Positions 1 through 7,289 are shown, counted from the stretch's first letter. The stretch is 45,130 nt of DNA from Desulfuromusa sp. (GCA_029933365.1 JAOZOH010000008.1:1-45130), one strand, 5' to 3'. Translations and numbers: made by a program. Notes: generated from the sequence alone by a model not told the origin.

Positions 1-28
1 GTTATAAATCATTCTTGGTGGAGGGCCC

Positions 29-101
29 TTTTGCTGAATGAGAGGATTCCTGTCCTGCAGGAATATTCCTGCGGAACCAGAATGATAATGATTCAGCAAA
101 A
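29..101. repeat. Hairpin repeat, copy 1 (GAATATTCCTGCG core)
   Basis: Arms TTTTGCTGAAT (29-39) and ATTCAGCAAAA (91-101) form a perfect 11-bp inverted repeat. The interior holds a perfect 16-bp palindrome, GCAGGAATATTCCTGC (57-72), followed by GGAACCAGAA. A related element with the same core, GAATATTCCTGCG-n-AAC-n-AGAA, lies at 1473-1527 with different arm sequences. It could be a dispersed non-coding repeat or a regulator-binding palindrome. No convincing gene overlaps it; the open frame through it looks like repeat read-through. Confidence 0.6.
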
Positions 102-183
102 CCGGGATTGTCCCGGTTCACTTATATCTGGCTATCTACTTGACTCAACTTGTATCGGTTCCCTCCCCCCCGGTGTGAGGGTC

Positions 184-303
184 AATGCTGTTGGCTTAAG
201 CAAATCCCTCTCAATCCCCCTTTTCCAAAGGGGAAAGTTTCGAAGCTCCCCTCTTTGGCAAAGAGGGGCTGGGGGAGATTCAAAAGCTTAAGTCAACAGT
301 ATT
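184..303. repeat. MITE-like element with 17-bp terminal inverted repeats
   Basis: The ends AATGCTGTTGGCTTAAG (184-200) and CTTAAGTCAACAGTATT (287-303) are inverted copies matching at 15 of 17 positions. Inside is a second palindrome, CCCCTCTTTG-g-CAAAGAGGGG (248-268), with G/C runs on either side (AATCCCCCTTTT near 212; GGGGGAGATT near 271). The size of about 120 bp, terminal repeats and absence of coding potential suit a miniature transposable element. I recall similar C-run/CTTTG palindromes from many bacterial genomes but did not check. No target duplication is obvious. Confidence 0.6.
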
Positions 304-349
304 AGGTGTGGGGGTGGGTTAGGGTGGGAGGCTATTCTGCAGCAAAAAT

Positions 350-385
350 AAAAAAAGCGGGTCGATTCTGTTACAATCGACCCGC
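350..385 (-). terminator. Rho-independent terminator of the small membrane protein operon
   Basis: A perfect 11-bp stem (357-367 pairs with 375-385, arms GCGGGTCGATT / AATCGACCCGC) with a 7-nt loop is followed, on the minus strand, by a T run (the A run at 350-356). It lies 28 bases beyond the stop codon of the minus-strand gene ending at 413. Confidence 0.93.
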
Positions 386-412
386 CTGATGAGATGAATT
401 TTTTACTTAGTC

Positions 413-637
413 TTAGTGGAGTTGTTCCTTTTTGTGACCAAAAATACCTTTCACCATGCCAAAACCTAAAGCAAAAACAGGAATCAATTGGAGAAAGATG
501 ATCAATCCACAGACACCTAAGAACAGATAAACCAAAGTCATGCTGTTATCTTCTCTTGCCCCTGTTGCAGCAAAAGCGGGTACGATAGTGGACAAAAAAG
601 CGATTCCGGTAAGACTGAGTTGGGTTATTTTTTTCAT
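413..637 (-). CDS. Small membrane protein with signal peptide, VKGxF family
   Basis: A 74-residue protein of unknown function. Residues 1-23 look like a cleavable signal peptide (KK near the start, hydrophobic core, AFA-A). A single membrane segment follows at about 33-61, then a short basic, His-containing tail. The segment GLIIFLQLIPVFALGFGMVK resembles that of the protein encoded at 1069-1326: both have GL...Q-hydrophobic-IP...G-hydrophobic-VKG-hydrophobic-F, so the two are probably paralogues. An AAAGGAG ribosome site precedes the ATG. It lies 54 bases after the receiver-like gene and just before a strong terminator, so it is probably the last gene of a three-gene operon expressed from the sigma-54-type promoter at 1373-1387. 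I do not recognise a named family. Confidence 0.85.
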   Translation of the reverse strand: MKKITQLSLTGIAFLSTIVPAFAATGAREDNSMTLVYLFLGVCGLIIFLQLIPVFALGFGMVKGIFGHKKEQLH

Positions 638-691
638 GACGTACTCCTTTTATGAATTATGTCAATAATGTTTTAATCAGCTCTATATCGT

Positions 692-1072
692 TTAGTAAGC
701 CTGGACTGCACATTCCACTGCGGAACGGAGCTCTTCGTTGTCTTCCTGGCTATGTGGTTTCAATGCATGGTAGAAAATCCCATCTTCACGAATCCGTTTC
801 AAGGTTTCCAGGGAACTGTCGTCAGACACCAGGATGATACGGAGGTGTTTATTACACTTGCGCATCAAGGCAATGACATCAACCGCGGCGATCTTTTCTT
901 CAAAGGAATCACCCAAAATAACTAGCGGCTCATGCTTCTGCACTATTTTTGCAATTGCATAAGCGGCTGAAGCGGTTGTTTCAACTTCATAATGCGAATT
1001 TTCAAAGAAAGTAGCCATCTGCTTCCGTGCAACACTATCGCCATCAGCGATTAATAGTTTACGTGCTTTCAT
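692..1072 (-). CDS. Degenerate stand-alone response-regulator receiver domain
   Basis: A 126-residue single-domain protein with the receiver (CheY-like) pattern: acidic residues D10/D12 after the first strand, a switch Ser at S83 (LVSDD), and K106-P107 at the end of strand five. The phosphoacceptor region reads LVILGD, so the strand-three Asp is displaced by one residue (G54-D55) relative to the usual hydrophobic-hydrophobic-D pattern. Phosphorylation may therefore be lost or altered. There is no output domain. The ATG overlaps the TGA of the preceding membrane-protein gene (ATGA), indicating translational coupling. It sits between two related small membrane proteins, which suggests it works with them, possibly as a binding partner rather than a phosphorelay receiver; that role is inferred. 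Confidence 0.85.
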   Translation of the reverse strand: MKARKLLIADGDSVARKQMATFFENSHYEVETTASAAYAIAKIVQKHEPLVILGDSFEEKIAAVDVIALMRKCNKHLRIILVSDDSSLETLKRIREDGIFYHALKPHSQEDNEELRSAVECAVQAY

Positions 1073-1326
1073 AATTTTGCTCCGTTCTCAGTTAGCGAAC
1101 CTCTTTGATGAGCTGTGGCTTCTGCATTAAAGAAAACCCCTTTAACAATACCGACAAACAGCAAGGCTGCAGGGATACACTGTAAGCCGATGATTCCACC
1201 GAAGAAAATGACGAAGAATTTTATCAGTGGCGTAACACCCAGGCCAAAATCACAAAGCATGAAAGTTCCGGCAAATGCCAATGCGATTAAAACAGCAACC
1301 AATCTATAGATATTCTTTTTATTCAT
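1069..1326 (-). CDS. Small two-helix membrane protein, VKGxF family
   Basis: An 85-residue protein with two predicted membrane segments (about residues 8-28 and 33-63) and a polar C-terminal tail of about 18 residues. The second segment, GLQCIPAALLFVGIVKGVFF, parallels the one in the protein at 413-637 (QxIP and VKGxF in the same spacing), so the two are probable paralogues. The start is well defined: an AGGAGGA ribosome site (1331-1337) lies 4 bases upstream. A sigma-54-type promoter is at 1373-1387. It is the first gene of the operon that continues into the receiver-like protein and the second small membrane protein. Function is unknown; context suggests an envelope response controlled by the adjacent two-component system. 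Confidence 0.85.
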   Translation of the reverse strand: MNKKNIYRLVAVLIALAFAGTFMLCDFGLGVTPLIKFFVIFFGGIIGLQCIPAALLFVGIVKGVFFNAEATAHQRGSLTENGAKL

Positions 1327-1372
1327 AACGTCCTCCTAAGAAGATCATTTGTTTGTCTTATCCTTCTATACA

Positions 1373-1387
1373 GCAACCGGCATGCCA
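1373..1387 (-). promoter_or_regulatory. Sigma-54 promoter of the small membrane protein operon
   Basis: On the minus strand the sequence reads TTGGCATGCCGGTTGCT. This has the -24 GG and -12 GC elements with exactly 10 bases between them, and matches the TGGCAC-N5-TTGC consensus except for one base of the -24 box. The inferred start is near 1361, giving a leader of about 35 bases to the ATG at 1326. An NtrC-family activator is encoded 1.6 kb away. Confidence 0.82.
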
Positions 1388-1472
1388 AGTTTTAAAAATC
1401 CCCTAAAGTATTTATTTATCTAGGAAAATCGGTCACTTACAACAGTTCGTCGAAAGTTGGTCCAGAAGCAGA

Positions 1473-1527
1473 TACTGTTTAGCGCAAGAATATTCCTGCG
1501 AAACAAGAAAATTCTTACTAAACAGTA
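1473..1527. repeat. Hairpin repeat, copy 2; possible enhancer site
   Basis: The arms TACTGTTTAG (1473-1482) and CTAAACAGTA (1518-1527) are perfectly inverted, with an inner AAGAAT/ATTCTT pair. The core GAATATTCCTGCGAAACAAGAA is shared with the element at 29-101. It lies about 110-165 bases upstream of the inferred start of the sigma-54 promoter at 1373-1387, the distance at which NtrC-type activators usually bind. It could therefore be an upstream activating site rather than a mobile repeat; the sequence alone does not decide. Confidence 0.55.
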
Positions 1528-1652
1528 AGACAGGAAAGGAAGATCAGATGGTTCTTAAGGGAAAATGCTAATAGGAGAGACAAGCTCAATGATAGAGACA
1601 AATACACCTTGAGTCGCGTTTGGGGCTTTCTATAACCTCCCGGCAAGTTAAA

Positions 1653-1819
1653 CTAGTGTCATGTCACGGATCAAATGCCGCATCTTGCTTGTTCTTTTGT
1701 GCGTCAACTACGTTGTGTTTTCCGCTGTATAGCTATGGCTATGCAGCAAAAATCACGCCTTGCTGACATACAAAATTCCAGCGCAATTTTGCAACATTTC
1801 TTCCGTGACACAACACTAG
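1653..1819. repeat. MITE-like element bounded by CTAG
   Basis: The ends CTAGTGTCATGTCACGGA (1653-1670) and TCCGTGACACAACACTAG (1802-1819) are inverted copies matching at 16 of 18 positions, enclosing 131 bases. The interior has further imperfect inverted segments, such as GCTGTATAGC and GCTATGCAGC around 1722-1746. CTAG at both outer ends fits insertion into a CTAG/TA target as known for the IS630/Tc1 group, so this may be a non-autonomous derivative of such an element. It lies just downstream of the gene ending at 1847. No transposase is present. Confidence 0.6.
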
Positions 1820-1846
1820 AGTTATTCGATGCAACAACGGAGAGAG

Positions 1847-2797
1847 CTACAGACCTTTTTTATGTGCAGCTAAAGACCCTATCGACTGTATGCGAATATG
1901 GGCGGGTAGGTCCTTGGCAAAGAGGGTCTTTTTGTCTTGCGCCGTGAGAAGTAGCTGCTTCACCGTGTTGACCAGTTCACGGACATTGCCCGGCCAGTGA
2001 TAGGCTTCAAGCATGCGTAACAATTCAGGGGAAAGCTGCTTAGTTTCCAGACCATTATCCTGGCAGAGCTGCTCAATATAATAAGTCAACAAGGCTCCAA
2101 TATCTTCTTTTCGTTCTCCCAATGGCAACAGTTCTATATAACAGCCCCGTAAAATAGCCAAAAGTTCTGCAGAGAATTCTCCCTTTCGCACCTGTTCGTC
2201 TAAATCAACATTGGTCGAGGTAATCAGCCTGAAATAATTCTGCTCAACAGGATTATGAATGAGTTTTTGTAGTATTCTCTGGGTATCCACATCCAGATCT
2301 TGAATATCATCAAGAAATAATGTCCCGGTCCCCACCTCGACAAGGCTATCTATCATTTGTTGTTTAGCATCTTTTTTACCTACTGTTCCGCAGGAAAGAC
2401 AAACAAAAGGTTGCGTAGACCGTGGACTTTGCTGATGGATCGTGCGTGCAAATAAATCTTTTCCTGTCCCATTTTCACCAAATAACACAACTGGATCATC
2501 GGTTTTGACCATTCTTCCAACAAGACCCAAAGCAACTTTAGTTTTAACATTTTTTGCAATAATATTCCCGGGGACAACCTTGAAGGGTGTTTCTTCAATA
2601 GGTGCTTTCTTGCTGATTTTCAAAATATTATCGGAAAAGCTTATATTTAGCTCCTTGTCATCAAGCTCAGGCAAGTCAACTTCTATGATTAACTCTTTAA
2701 ATAGGTTGAATAACTGATCGGGAGAGTCTTGGGCGGTCAGTAGCTGTTCCCAAAATGGTTTCAATTCTGCTATTTTCAATTTCCGTGTAAAAGTCAT
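1847..2797 (-). CDS. Sigma-54-activator-like AAA+ protein lacking the GAFTGA loop
   Basis: A 316-residue protein related to the AAA+ domain of sigma-54 activators. Walker A is GENGTGKD (about residues 107-114), Walker B is GTLFLDDI, and the C-terminal lid WPGNVREL is intact. The GAFTGA loop that contacts sigma-54 is absent: the segment between Walker A and B is shortened and goes directly to VGTGTLFLDD. The arginine-finger region is altered (AELLAILRG where ...LFRL... is usual). There is no C-terminal helix-turn-helix, and the N-terminal 90 residues are not a receiver. The frame is open to 2854, but I prefer the ATG at 2797: an AAGGG site precedes it, and the sigma-54-type promoter at 2861-2875 would start RNA near 2849, inside the longer frame. 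It probably modulates the neighbouring activator rather than opening promoters itself; that is inference. Confidence 0.85.
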   Translation of the reverse strand: MTFTRKLKIAELKPFWEQLLTAQDSPDQLFNLFKELIIEVDLPELDDKELNISFSDNILKISKKAPIEETPFKVVPGNIIAKNVKTKVALGLVGRMVKTDDPVVLFGENGTGKDLFARTIHQQSPRSTQPFVCLSCGTVGKKDAKQQMIDSLVEVGTGTLFLDDIQDLDVDTQRILQKLIHNPVEQNYFRLITSTNVDLDEQVRKGEFSAELLAILRGCYIELLPLGERKEDIGALLTYYIEQLCQDNGLETKQLSPELLRMLEAYHWPGNVRELVNTVKQLLLTAQDKKTLFAKDLPAHIRIQSIGSLAAHKKGL

Positions 2798-2859
2798 CGT
2801 CCGATAACCCTTCTGTGAATAATCGCTATGCGCAATATTTTCTGCTCGAAACATTGTCC

Positions 2860-2875
2860 AGCATTGTGCATGCCA
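2860..2875 (-). promoter_or_regulatory. Sigma-54-type promoter of the GAFTGA-less activator gene
   Basis: On the minus strand the sequence reads TTGGCATGCACAATGCT: GG and GC with exactly 10 bases between them, and the same TTGGCATGC start as the promoter at 1373-1387. The -12 box is ATGC rather than TTGC. The inferred start near 2849 leaves about 50 bases to the ATG at 2797. The shared half suggests both promoters belong to one regulon. Confidence 0.65.
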
Positions 2876-2944
2876 ATATTACTGGCAAACCCTATTTAAT
2901 CGATTCAACTTATACAAACATCGGGGTAAGCGCCCAGAAATAAC

Positions 2945-4357
2945 TTATTCCGTTCTTGAGACCCCATTTTTTTTCAGCAATGCATACAGTCTGGACTGGG
3001 ATAGGCCAGAGATTCGACAAGCTTCCGGAATATTGTCCCGCGTTAGCGCCATCAATTCTTGCAGATAATCCTTTTCCGCCTGTGCATAGATTGTATCTCG
3101 ATACTCCTGCAGCTTTGGTAAATTATGAACCACCTGAATAGGTTCATCCGTTGAGATACTGGTCCCCGCTTCCATTTCCGCCCGCCGCACCTGAACCCGG
3201 ATATGGCTGGGAAGATGTTTAGGGTAAAGAGTCTGATCAAAGCGTGCTGTCGTCAGACTCCGTTCCAAGGTATTTACAAATTCACGGACGTTTCCAGGCC
3301 AGGGGTAGCTGATCAGTGTTTCTAGAAATTCAGGGGAAAAACCTTTTGAAGGCAAACCGTACTGATTACAAAATTTATCAATATGGTATCTGGCCAACTC
3401 TTTGATATCTTCGCGCCTCTCCCGCAAAGGTGGCAGCTCAATAATAAAGGTGCGCAGCCGGAACAGCAGATCACTACGAAATTCACCGGTCTCCACCATC
3501 GCGTCCAGATCGCGGTTGGTTGCCGCGATTAAACGGAAATTACTTTCGACCTCTTTGCTGGCCCCCACAGGGCGAAATCGGTGCTCCTGAAGAACCCGCA
3601 GGAAAGACTTCTGCAATGACATAGGGAGCTCGCCAACTTCATCAAGAAACAGCGTCCCTTTATCCGCCTGTCGGACCAAACCATTCTGCGCCCGATCAGC
3701 ACCGGTAAAAGATCCCCTTTCGTGGCCAAACAACAAGCTTTCAACCAATGTTTCTGGCAGAGAGGTACAGTCGACCACCACAAACTCTTCTTGGCTGCGC
3801 AGGCTGTTCTCATAGATCGCCCGAGCAAATAATTCCTTCCCGGTTCCTGTTTCTCCCGTAATAAAAATATTTGCATCACTCTCGGCAGCTTGTGCCACCA
3901 GATCCAGACAATTATTCAATGCCGGACTGCTGCCAATAATATTCTCCCGCTTCAGTTGCACAGGTTTCCGGTTATGGCCCGCTTCCTGTTTCTCTTTGCG
4001 GTATTGCAGCGCTCTCTCAAGCGAAAGGGTGATCTCCTTGATGGAAAACCCCTTTTCAATATAATCCCAGGCACCACACTTAATCGCCAGTTCGGCACCA
4101 TTAGGGTCACCAAAACCAGTCATAATAATCACTTCTGGGTTTGATGGGCTTGCTTCTATCGTCGGGAGAGCATCCAGCCCATTGCCATCGGGCATTTTGA
4201 CATCCAGAAAAACCACATCAAAATCTCCGATGGCAGCAAGGTCAATCCCCTCTTTTAAGGTCATAGCACTCGTTGCCACATGCTTTTTCCGCTCAACCAG
4301 CGTTGAGAGGGTAGCACACATCATTTCTTCATCATCTACAATCAGTATCTTTGCCAT
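2945..4357 (-). CDS. NtrC-family sigma-54-dependent response regulator
   Basis: A 470-residue protein with the full three-domain layout. A receiver domain occupies residues 1-120 (D8, D9, phosphoacceptor D52 in FLDVKMP, K102). The AAA+ domain has Walker A GETGTGKE at 168-175, the sigma-54 contact loop as GSFTGA at 215-220, Walker B GTLFLDEV and WPGNVREF. A Fis-type helix-turn-helix lies near the C terminus (EACRISGLSQSRLYALLKK). GSFTGA in place of GAFTGA is a known functional variant. Its gene follows the histidine kinase gene by 18 bases, so the two are co-transcribed and almost certainly partners. It is the natural candidate activator for the sigma-54-type promoters at 2861-2875 and 1373-1387. 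The inducing signal cannot be read from the sequence. Confidence 0.96.
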   Translation of the reverse strand: MAKILIVDDEEMMCATLSTLVERKKHVATSAMTLKEGIDLAAIGDFDVVFLDVKMPDGNGLDALPTIEASPSNPEVIIMTGFGDPNGAELAIKCGAWDYIEKGFSIKEITLSLERALQYRKEKQEAGHNRKPVQLKRENIIGSSPALNNCLDLVAQAAESDANIFITGETGTGKELFARAIYENSLRSQEEFVVVDCTSLPETLVESLLFGHERGSFTGADRAQNGLVRQADKGTLFLDEVGELPMSLQKSFLRVLQEHRFRPVGASKEVESNFRLIAATNRDLDAMVETGEFRSDLLFRLRTFIIELPPLRERREDIKELARYHIDKFCNQYGLPSKGFSPEFLETLISYPWPGNVREFVNTLERSLTTARFDQTLYPKHLPSHIRVQVRRAEMEAGTSISTDEPIQVVHNLPKLQEYRDTIYAQAEKDYLQELMALTRDNIPEACRISGLSQSRLYALLKKNGVSRTE

Positions 4358-4375
4358 CTTTTCCTCGCTGAGGAT

Positions 4376-6691
4376 TTAACTCGATTCTAATGCCAATAGC
4401 CGCTGTATCACGCGATGAATTTCGCTTCTTTCAACAGGCTTCATCAACACCTCACTAATTCCAGCGGCCTTAGCCTTAGCCGGACTTACTGCCGTATCTG
4501 TCTCCGGGGAGGAACCGGAACAGAGAATAATTGGCAGATCAGGGCGGATGTTGAGGATTTCCTGCGCCAACATCACTCCGGTCATATGTGGCATGGTCTG
4601 ATCTGTAATCAACAGATCAAAGGCATCCGGATCCTTGCGAAACAGTTCCAGCGTTTTGCGACAATCCGTTTCTGCCGTAACCAAATATCCCAAACGTTCC
4701 AGCCCCATTTTCATCCCTGCGACATAATCCACTTCATCATCAACAAAGAGAAGGCGTCCTTTGCCGTCAATTGTCTTTACTGGTGAGGTCTTATTAATGA
4801 TCTTTTCTGTTCCGAGAACCCGGGGTAGCAGAATCACGAAGGTCGTACCAACATTCACAATACTATTGACTGAAATATAGCCGCGATGGTTTTTAATAAT
4901 TCCATGGACAATCGAAAGACCCAACCCGGTCCCTTTTCCCTGCGCCTTCGTTGTGTAGAAAGGATCAAAGATCCGATCCAGAACATCCCTGGTCATGCCA
5001 TGCCCGGTATCTGCCACGATCAGTTTCACATAGTCCCCAGGTTGCAGCCCTGGGTAACGAACCATATCCGCTTCTGTTAAGCGCACATCACTCAGATTGA
5101 TATCTAAAATACCCCCTTTTTCGCTCATAGCATGACCAGCATTGGTGCAGAGGTTCATGATAACCTGGTTGATCTGGGTGGGGTCTGCCGCGATCCTCCC
5201 TGATTCGGTATCAAAATTCTGGCGCAGTTCAATGGTTGACGGCAAGGTTGAGCGCAGTAAAGAGCAACTTTCTGCAATAATCTTTTCAAGCTGAACAATT
5301 TGTTCCGGCTGTTCTGTCTGGCGACTGATGGTCAAAAACTGTTTCACCAGTTTTTTACCTCTCAATCCCGCTTTAAGGACCAGCTCCATTGAACCATATA
5401 ATGGGCTGTCTTCAGGGACATCTTCAAGAGTCATCTCCATATTGGTAATGATAATTGCGAGGATATTATTAAAATCATGTGCAATACCTCCCGACAGAGT
5501 TGCCAGAGCCTCCATCTTTTGCGCCTGACGAAGTTGATGCTGCAAACCAACCGATTCACTGACATCACGAATCGTTGCCACATAACGCACCACCTGTCCG
5601 GAATCGCCAAAAACAGGGGAGACTCGCGCATCCATATCGTATTCTTCACCATTTCTTTTCTTATTGACAAAATGACCACTTAGAGGTTGATTCTTTGAAA
5701 AAACCTCGAGAACAGCCTGATAAAAAAGTGGGTTACGTTGAGAACATTCAAAGTCATGAATACTGACCCCAATACTTTCTTCTGCAGGAACACCACAAAG
5801 GGCAACAAAACTAGGATTGAGATATTGAATAGTCCCTTCTGCATCAAAAATTATGACCCCATCTGAGGTTTGATCCATAACCGTTGCCTGCATCAAACGC
5901 TCTTCCATTTCACGCTGGCTCTCTTTTTTTAAACGTAACGTTTTAATCCCGTAAGATAGATCTCCTGCCAGCTCCTCTAATAGCTGTGCTTCATCGGCAT
6001 CAAAGGCATGAGGTTTTTCGTTAAAGATCACCAGACTGCCGAAAACTTTTCCGTCATCAACCAGAGGGAGGGCAATACAGGAGGTATAACCGCACTTTTC
6101 TACAGATTCACGCCAGGGCCGATATAAAGGGTTGGTCAATATGTTGTGAAATATGGTGATTTTTCCGGTACGGATACTGGTCCCTGCAGGGCCGCGACCA
6201 CGTTCAGTATCAGCCCAGCTGGCATTTAATGTTTCTAAAAAACAACCTTCAGATCCCCAATGTGCCACTGGGTGTAAATCCTTTTCCGGATTGTCTTTTC
6301 CAAAAGCAACCCAGGCCATTTTATGCCCACCAACCTCAACACAGATCCGACAAATCCCCTCCATAAGCTTAAATTCATCTTCAATGCGAGTTATGGCCTT
6401 AGTACATTCACTGAAGCTTCGTAATGAACGATTGACCTTTTCCAGAGAGGTCTGAGATTCTTCTATTGCAGTTTCCCAGTAGCGCAACAGCCAGTAGAGC
6501 ATCCCGGTTGACAGGGCGATAAAAAACCAATGGCTTGGCCCAACTGACCGTTCTGCCAGGGCGGGTTGATTTAACAGTATCGCAAAAAGTTTATCGGAAA
6601 AAAGAGCCCAGAAACTACTGAAGGCGAAGAACCCCAATGCAATAGTGAGACAGGTGAATTTTGATGAATTGTTTTTGGTTGTTCTATCCAT
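4376..6691 (-). CDS. Hybrid sensor histidine kinase (GAF-PAS-HisKA-HATPase-REC)
   Basis: A 771-residue kinase. Two hydrophobic segments near residues 12-40 and 52-70 anchor it in the inner membrane with a very short periplasmic loop, so the signal is probably sensed in the cytoplasm or membrane. The domains follow as GAF (about 90-255), PAS (about 265-385), a dimerisation/phosphoacceptor domain with H405 (GGIAHDFNN), an ATPase domain (N-box N517, DTGHG at 561-565, KGTGLGLS), and a C-terminal receiver with D697 (LLITDQTMP) and a KP motif. The extra receiver implies a phosphorelay or self-regulation. It is upstream of, and 18 bases from, the NtrC-type regulator gene. The GAF and PAS ligands are unknown. 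Confidence 0.95.
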   Translation of the reverse strand: MDRTTKNNSSKFTCLTIALGFFAFSSFWALFSDKLFAILLNQPALAERSVGPSHWFFIALSTGMLYWLLRYWETAIEESQTSLEKVNRSLRSFSECTKAITRIEDEFKLMEGICRICVEVGGHKMAWVAFGKDNPEKDLHPVAHWGSEGCFLETLNASWADTERGRGPAGTSIRTGKITIFHNILTNPLYRPWRESVEKCGYTSCIALPLVDDGKVFGSLVIFNEKPHAFDADEAQLLEELAGDLSYGIKTLRLKKESQREMEERLMQATVMDQTSDGVIIFDAEGTIQYLNPSFVALCGVPAEESIGVSIHDFECSQRNPLFYQAVLEVFSKNQPLSGHFVNKKRNGEEYDMDARVSPVFGDSGQVVRYVATIRDVSESVGLQHQLRQAQKMEALATLSGGIAHDFNNILAIIITNMEMTLEDVPEDSPLYGSMELVLKAGLRGKKLVKQFLTISRQTEQPEQIVQLEKIIAESCSLLRSTLPSTIELRQNFDTESGRIAADPTQINQVIMNLCTNAGHAMSEKGGILDINLSDVRLTEADMVRYPGLQPGDYVKLIVADTGHGMTRDVLDRIFDPFYTTKAQGKGTGLGLSIVHGIIKNHRGYISVNSIVNVGTTFVILLPRVLGTEKIINKTSPVKTIDGKGRLLFVDDEVDYVAGMKMGLERLGYLVTAETDCRKTLELFRKDPDAFDLLITDQTMPHMTGVMLAQEILNIRPDLPIILCSGSSPETDTAVSPAKAKAAGISEVLMKPVERSEIHRVIQRLLALESS

Positions 6692-6820
6692 ATCGATCCA
6701 AGCCTCTAAAGACAGTATAAAATATATAGTTTATTAAAAAACCCTATCTGTTAATTGATCCCAATAGTAGTGGAAAGTCAACTTATTTCATCGACACTCA
6801 TTCTCTTTGACGTTTATACA

Positions 6821-6849
6821 AAAAAAGGCACCCCACAAAGAGGTGCCTT
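6821..6849 (-). terminator. Rho-independent terminator of the atp operon
   Basis: The arms AAGGCACC (6825-6832) and GGTGCCTT (6842-6849) form a perfect 8-bp stem with a 9-nt loop. On the minus strand it is followed by a T run (A run at 6821-6826). It lies 33 bases after the atpC stop. Confidence 0.93.
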
Positions 6850-6881
6850 AACAACTGTATTCAGAATCAGTTCGGGGGTGT

Positions 6882-7289
6882 TTAGTTTCTACTTGCCACC
6901 TGAATCCGAATGAGAGCCCTCTGTAGTGCCGCTTCCATGATCATATATTTTTTGTCTTCTTGCGGTAATATTTTGAGAGCATCTTCAGCCCGACCCAATG
7001 CGGCCTTGGCGCGAGCCAAATCGATTTCATCCGCTTTTTCTGCGGTATCGACCAAAACAGTGACTGTATCCTGTTCAACTTCAAGATAGCCCCAGTTCAC
7101 AGCAACATGAAATATCTCTTTTCCCTTACTGTAAGAGAGTTCACCCACCTTTAAGGTTGTCAATAAGGGGGTGTGACCAGGCAAAACACCCAGTTCACCA
7201 ACAAACCCGGGAGCAGTGATTTCATCCACTTCTTCTGCGAGGACCCGCTTATACGGGGTAACCATTTCCAGTTTTAATGTTTCAGCCAT
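6882..7289 (-). CDS. atpC: F1 ATP synthase epsilon subunit
   Basis: A 135-residue epsilon subunit, part of the central rotor stalk linking the F1 head to the c-ring and able to inhibit hydrolysis. The N-terminal beta-sandwich is clear (LEMVTPYKRVLAEEVDEITAP, then GELGVLPGHTPLLTTLK), as is the C-terminal helical hairpin, with an Ala-rich first helix (RAKAALGRAEDALK). An in-frame GTG lies directly before the ATG; I chose the ATG because GGACAG lies at the proper distance upstream. It is the last gene of the atp operon, 41 bases after atpD, and is followed by the operon terminator. Confidence 0.96.
   Translation of the reverse strand: MAETLKLEMVTPYKRVLAEEVDEITAPGFVGELGVLPGHTPLLTTLKVGELSYSKGKEIFHVAVNWGYLEVEQDTVTVLVDTAEKADEIDLARAKAALGRAEDALKILPQEDKKYMIMEAALQRALIRIQVASRN

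Noticed and set aside
1675..1947. 90-codon plus-strand frame
   Set aside because: It lies within the CTAG-bounded repeat and antisense to the AAA+ gene end; no ribosome site.
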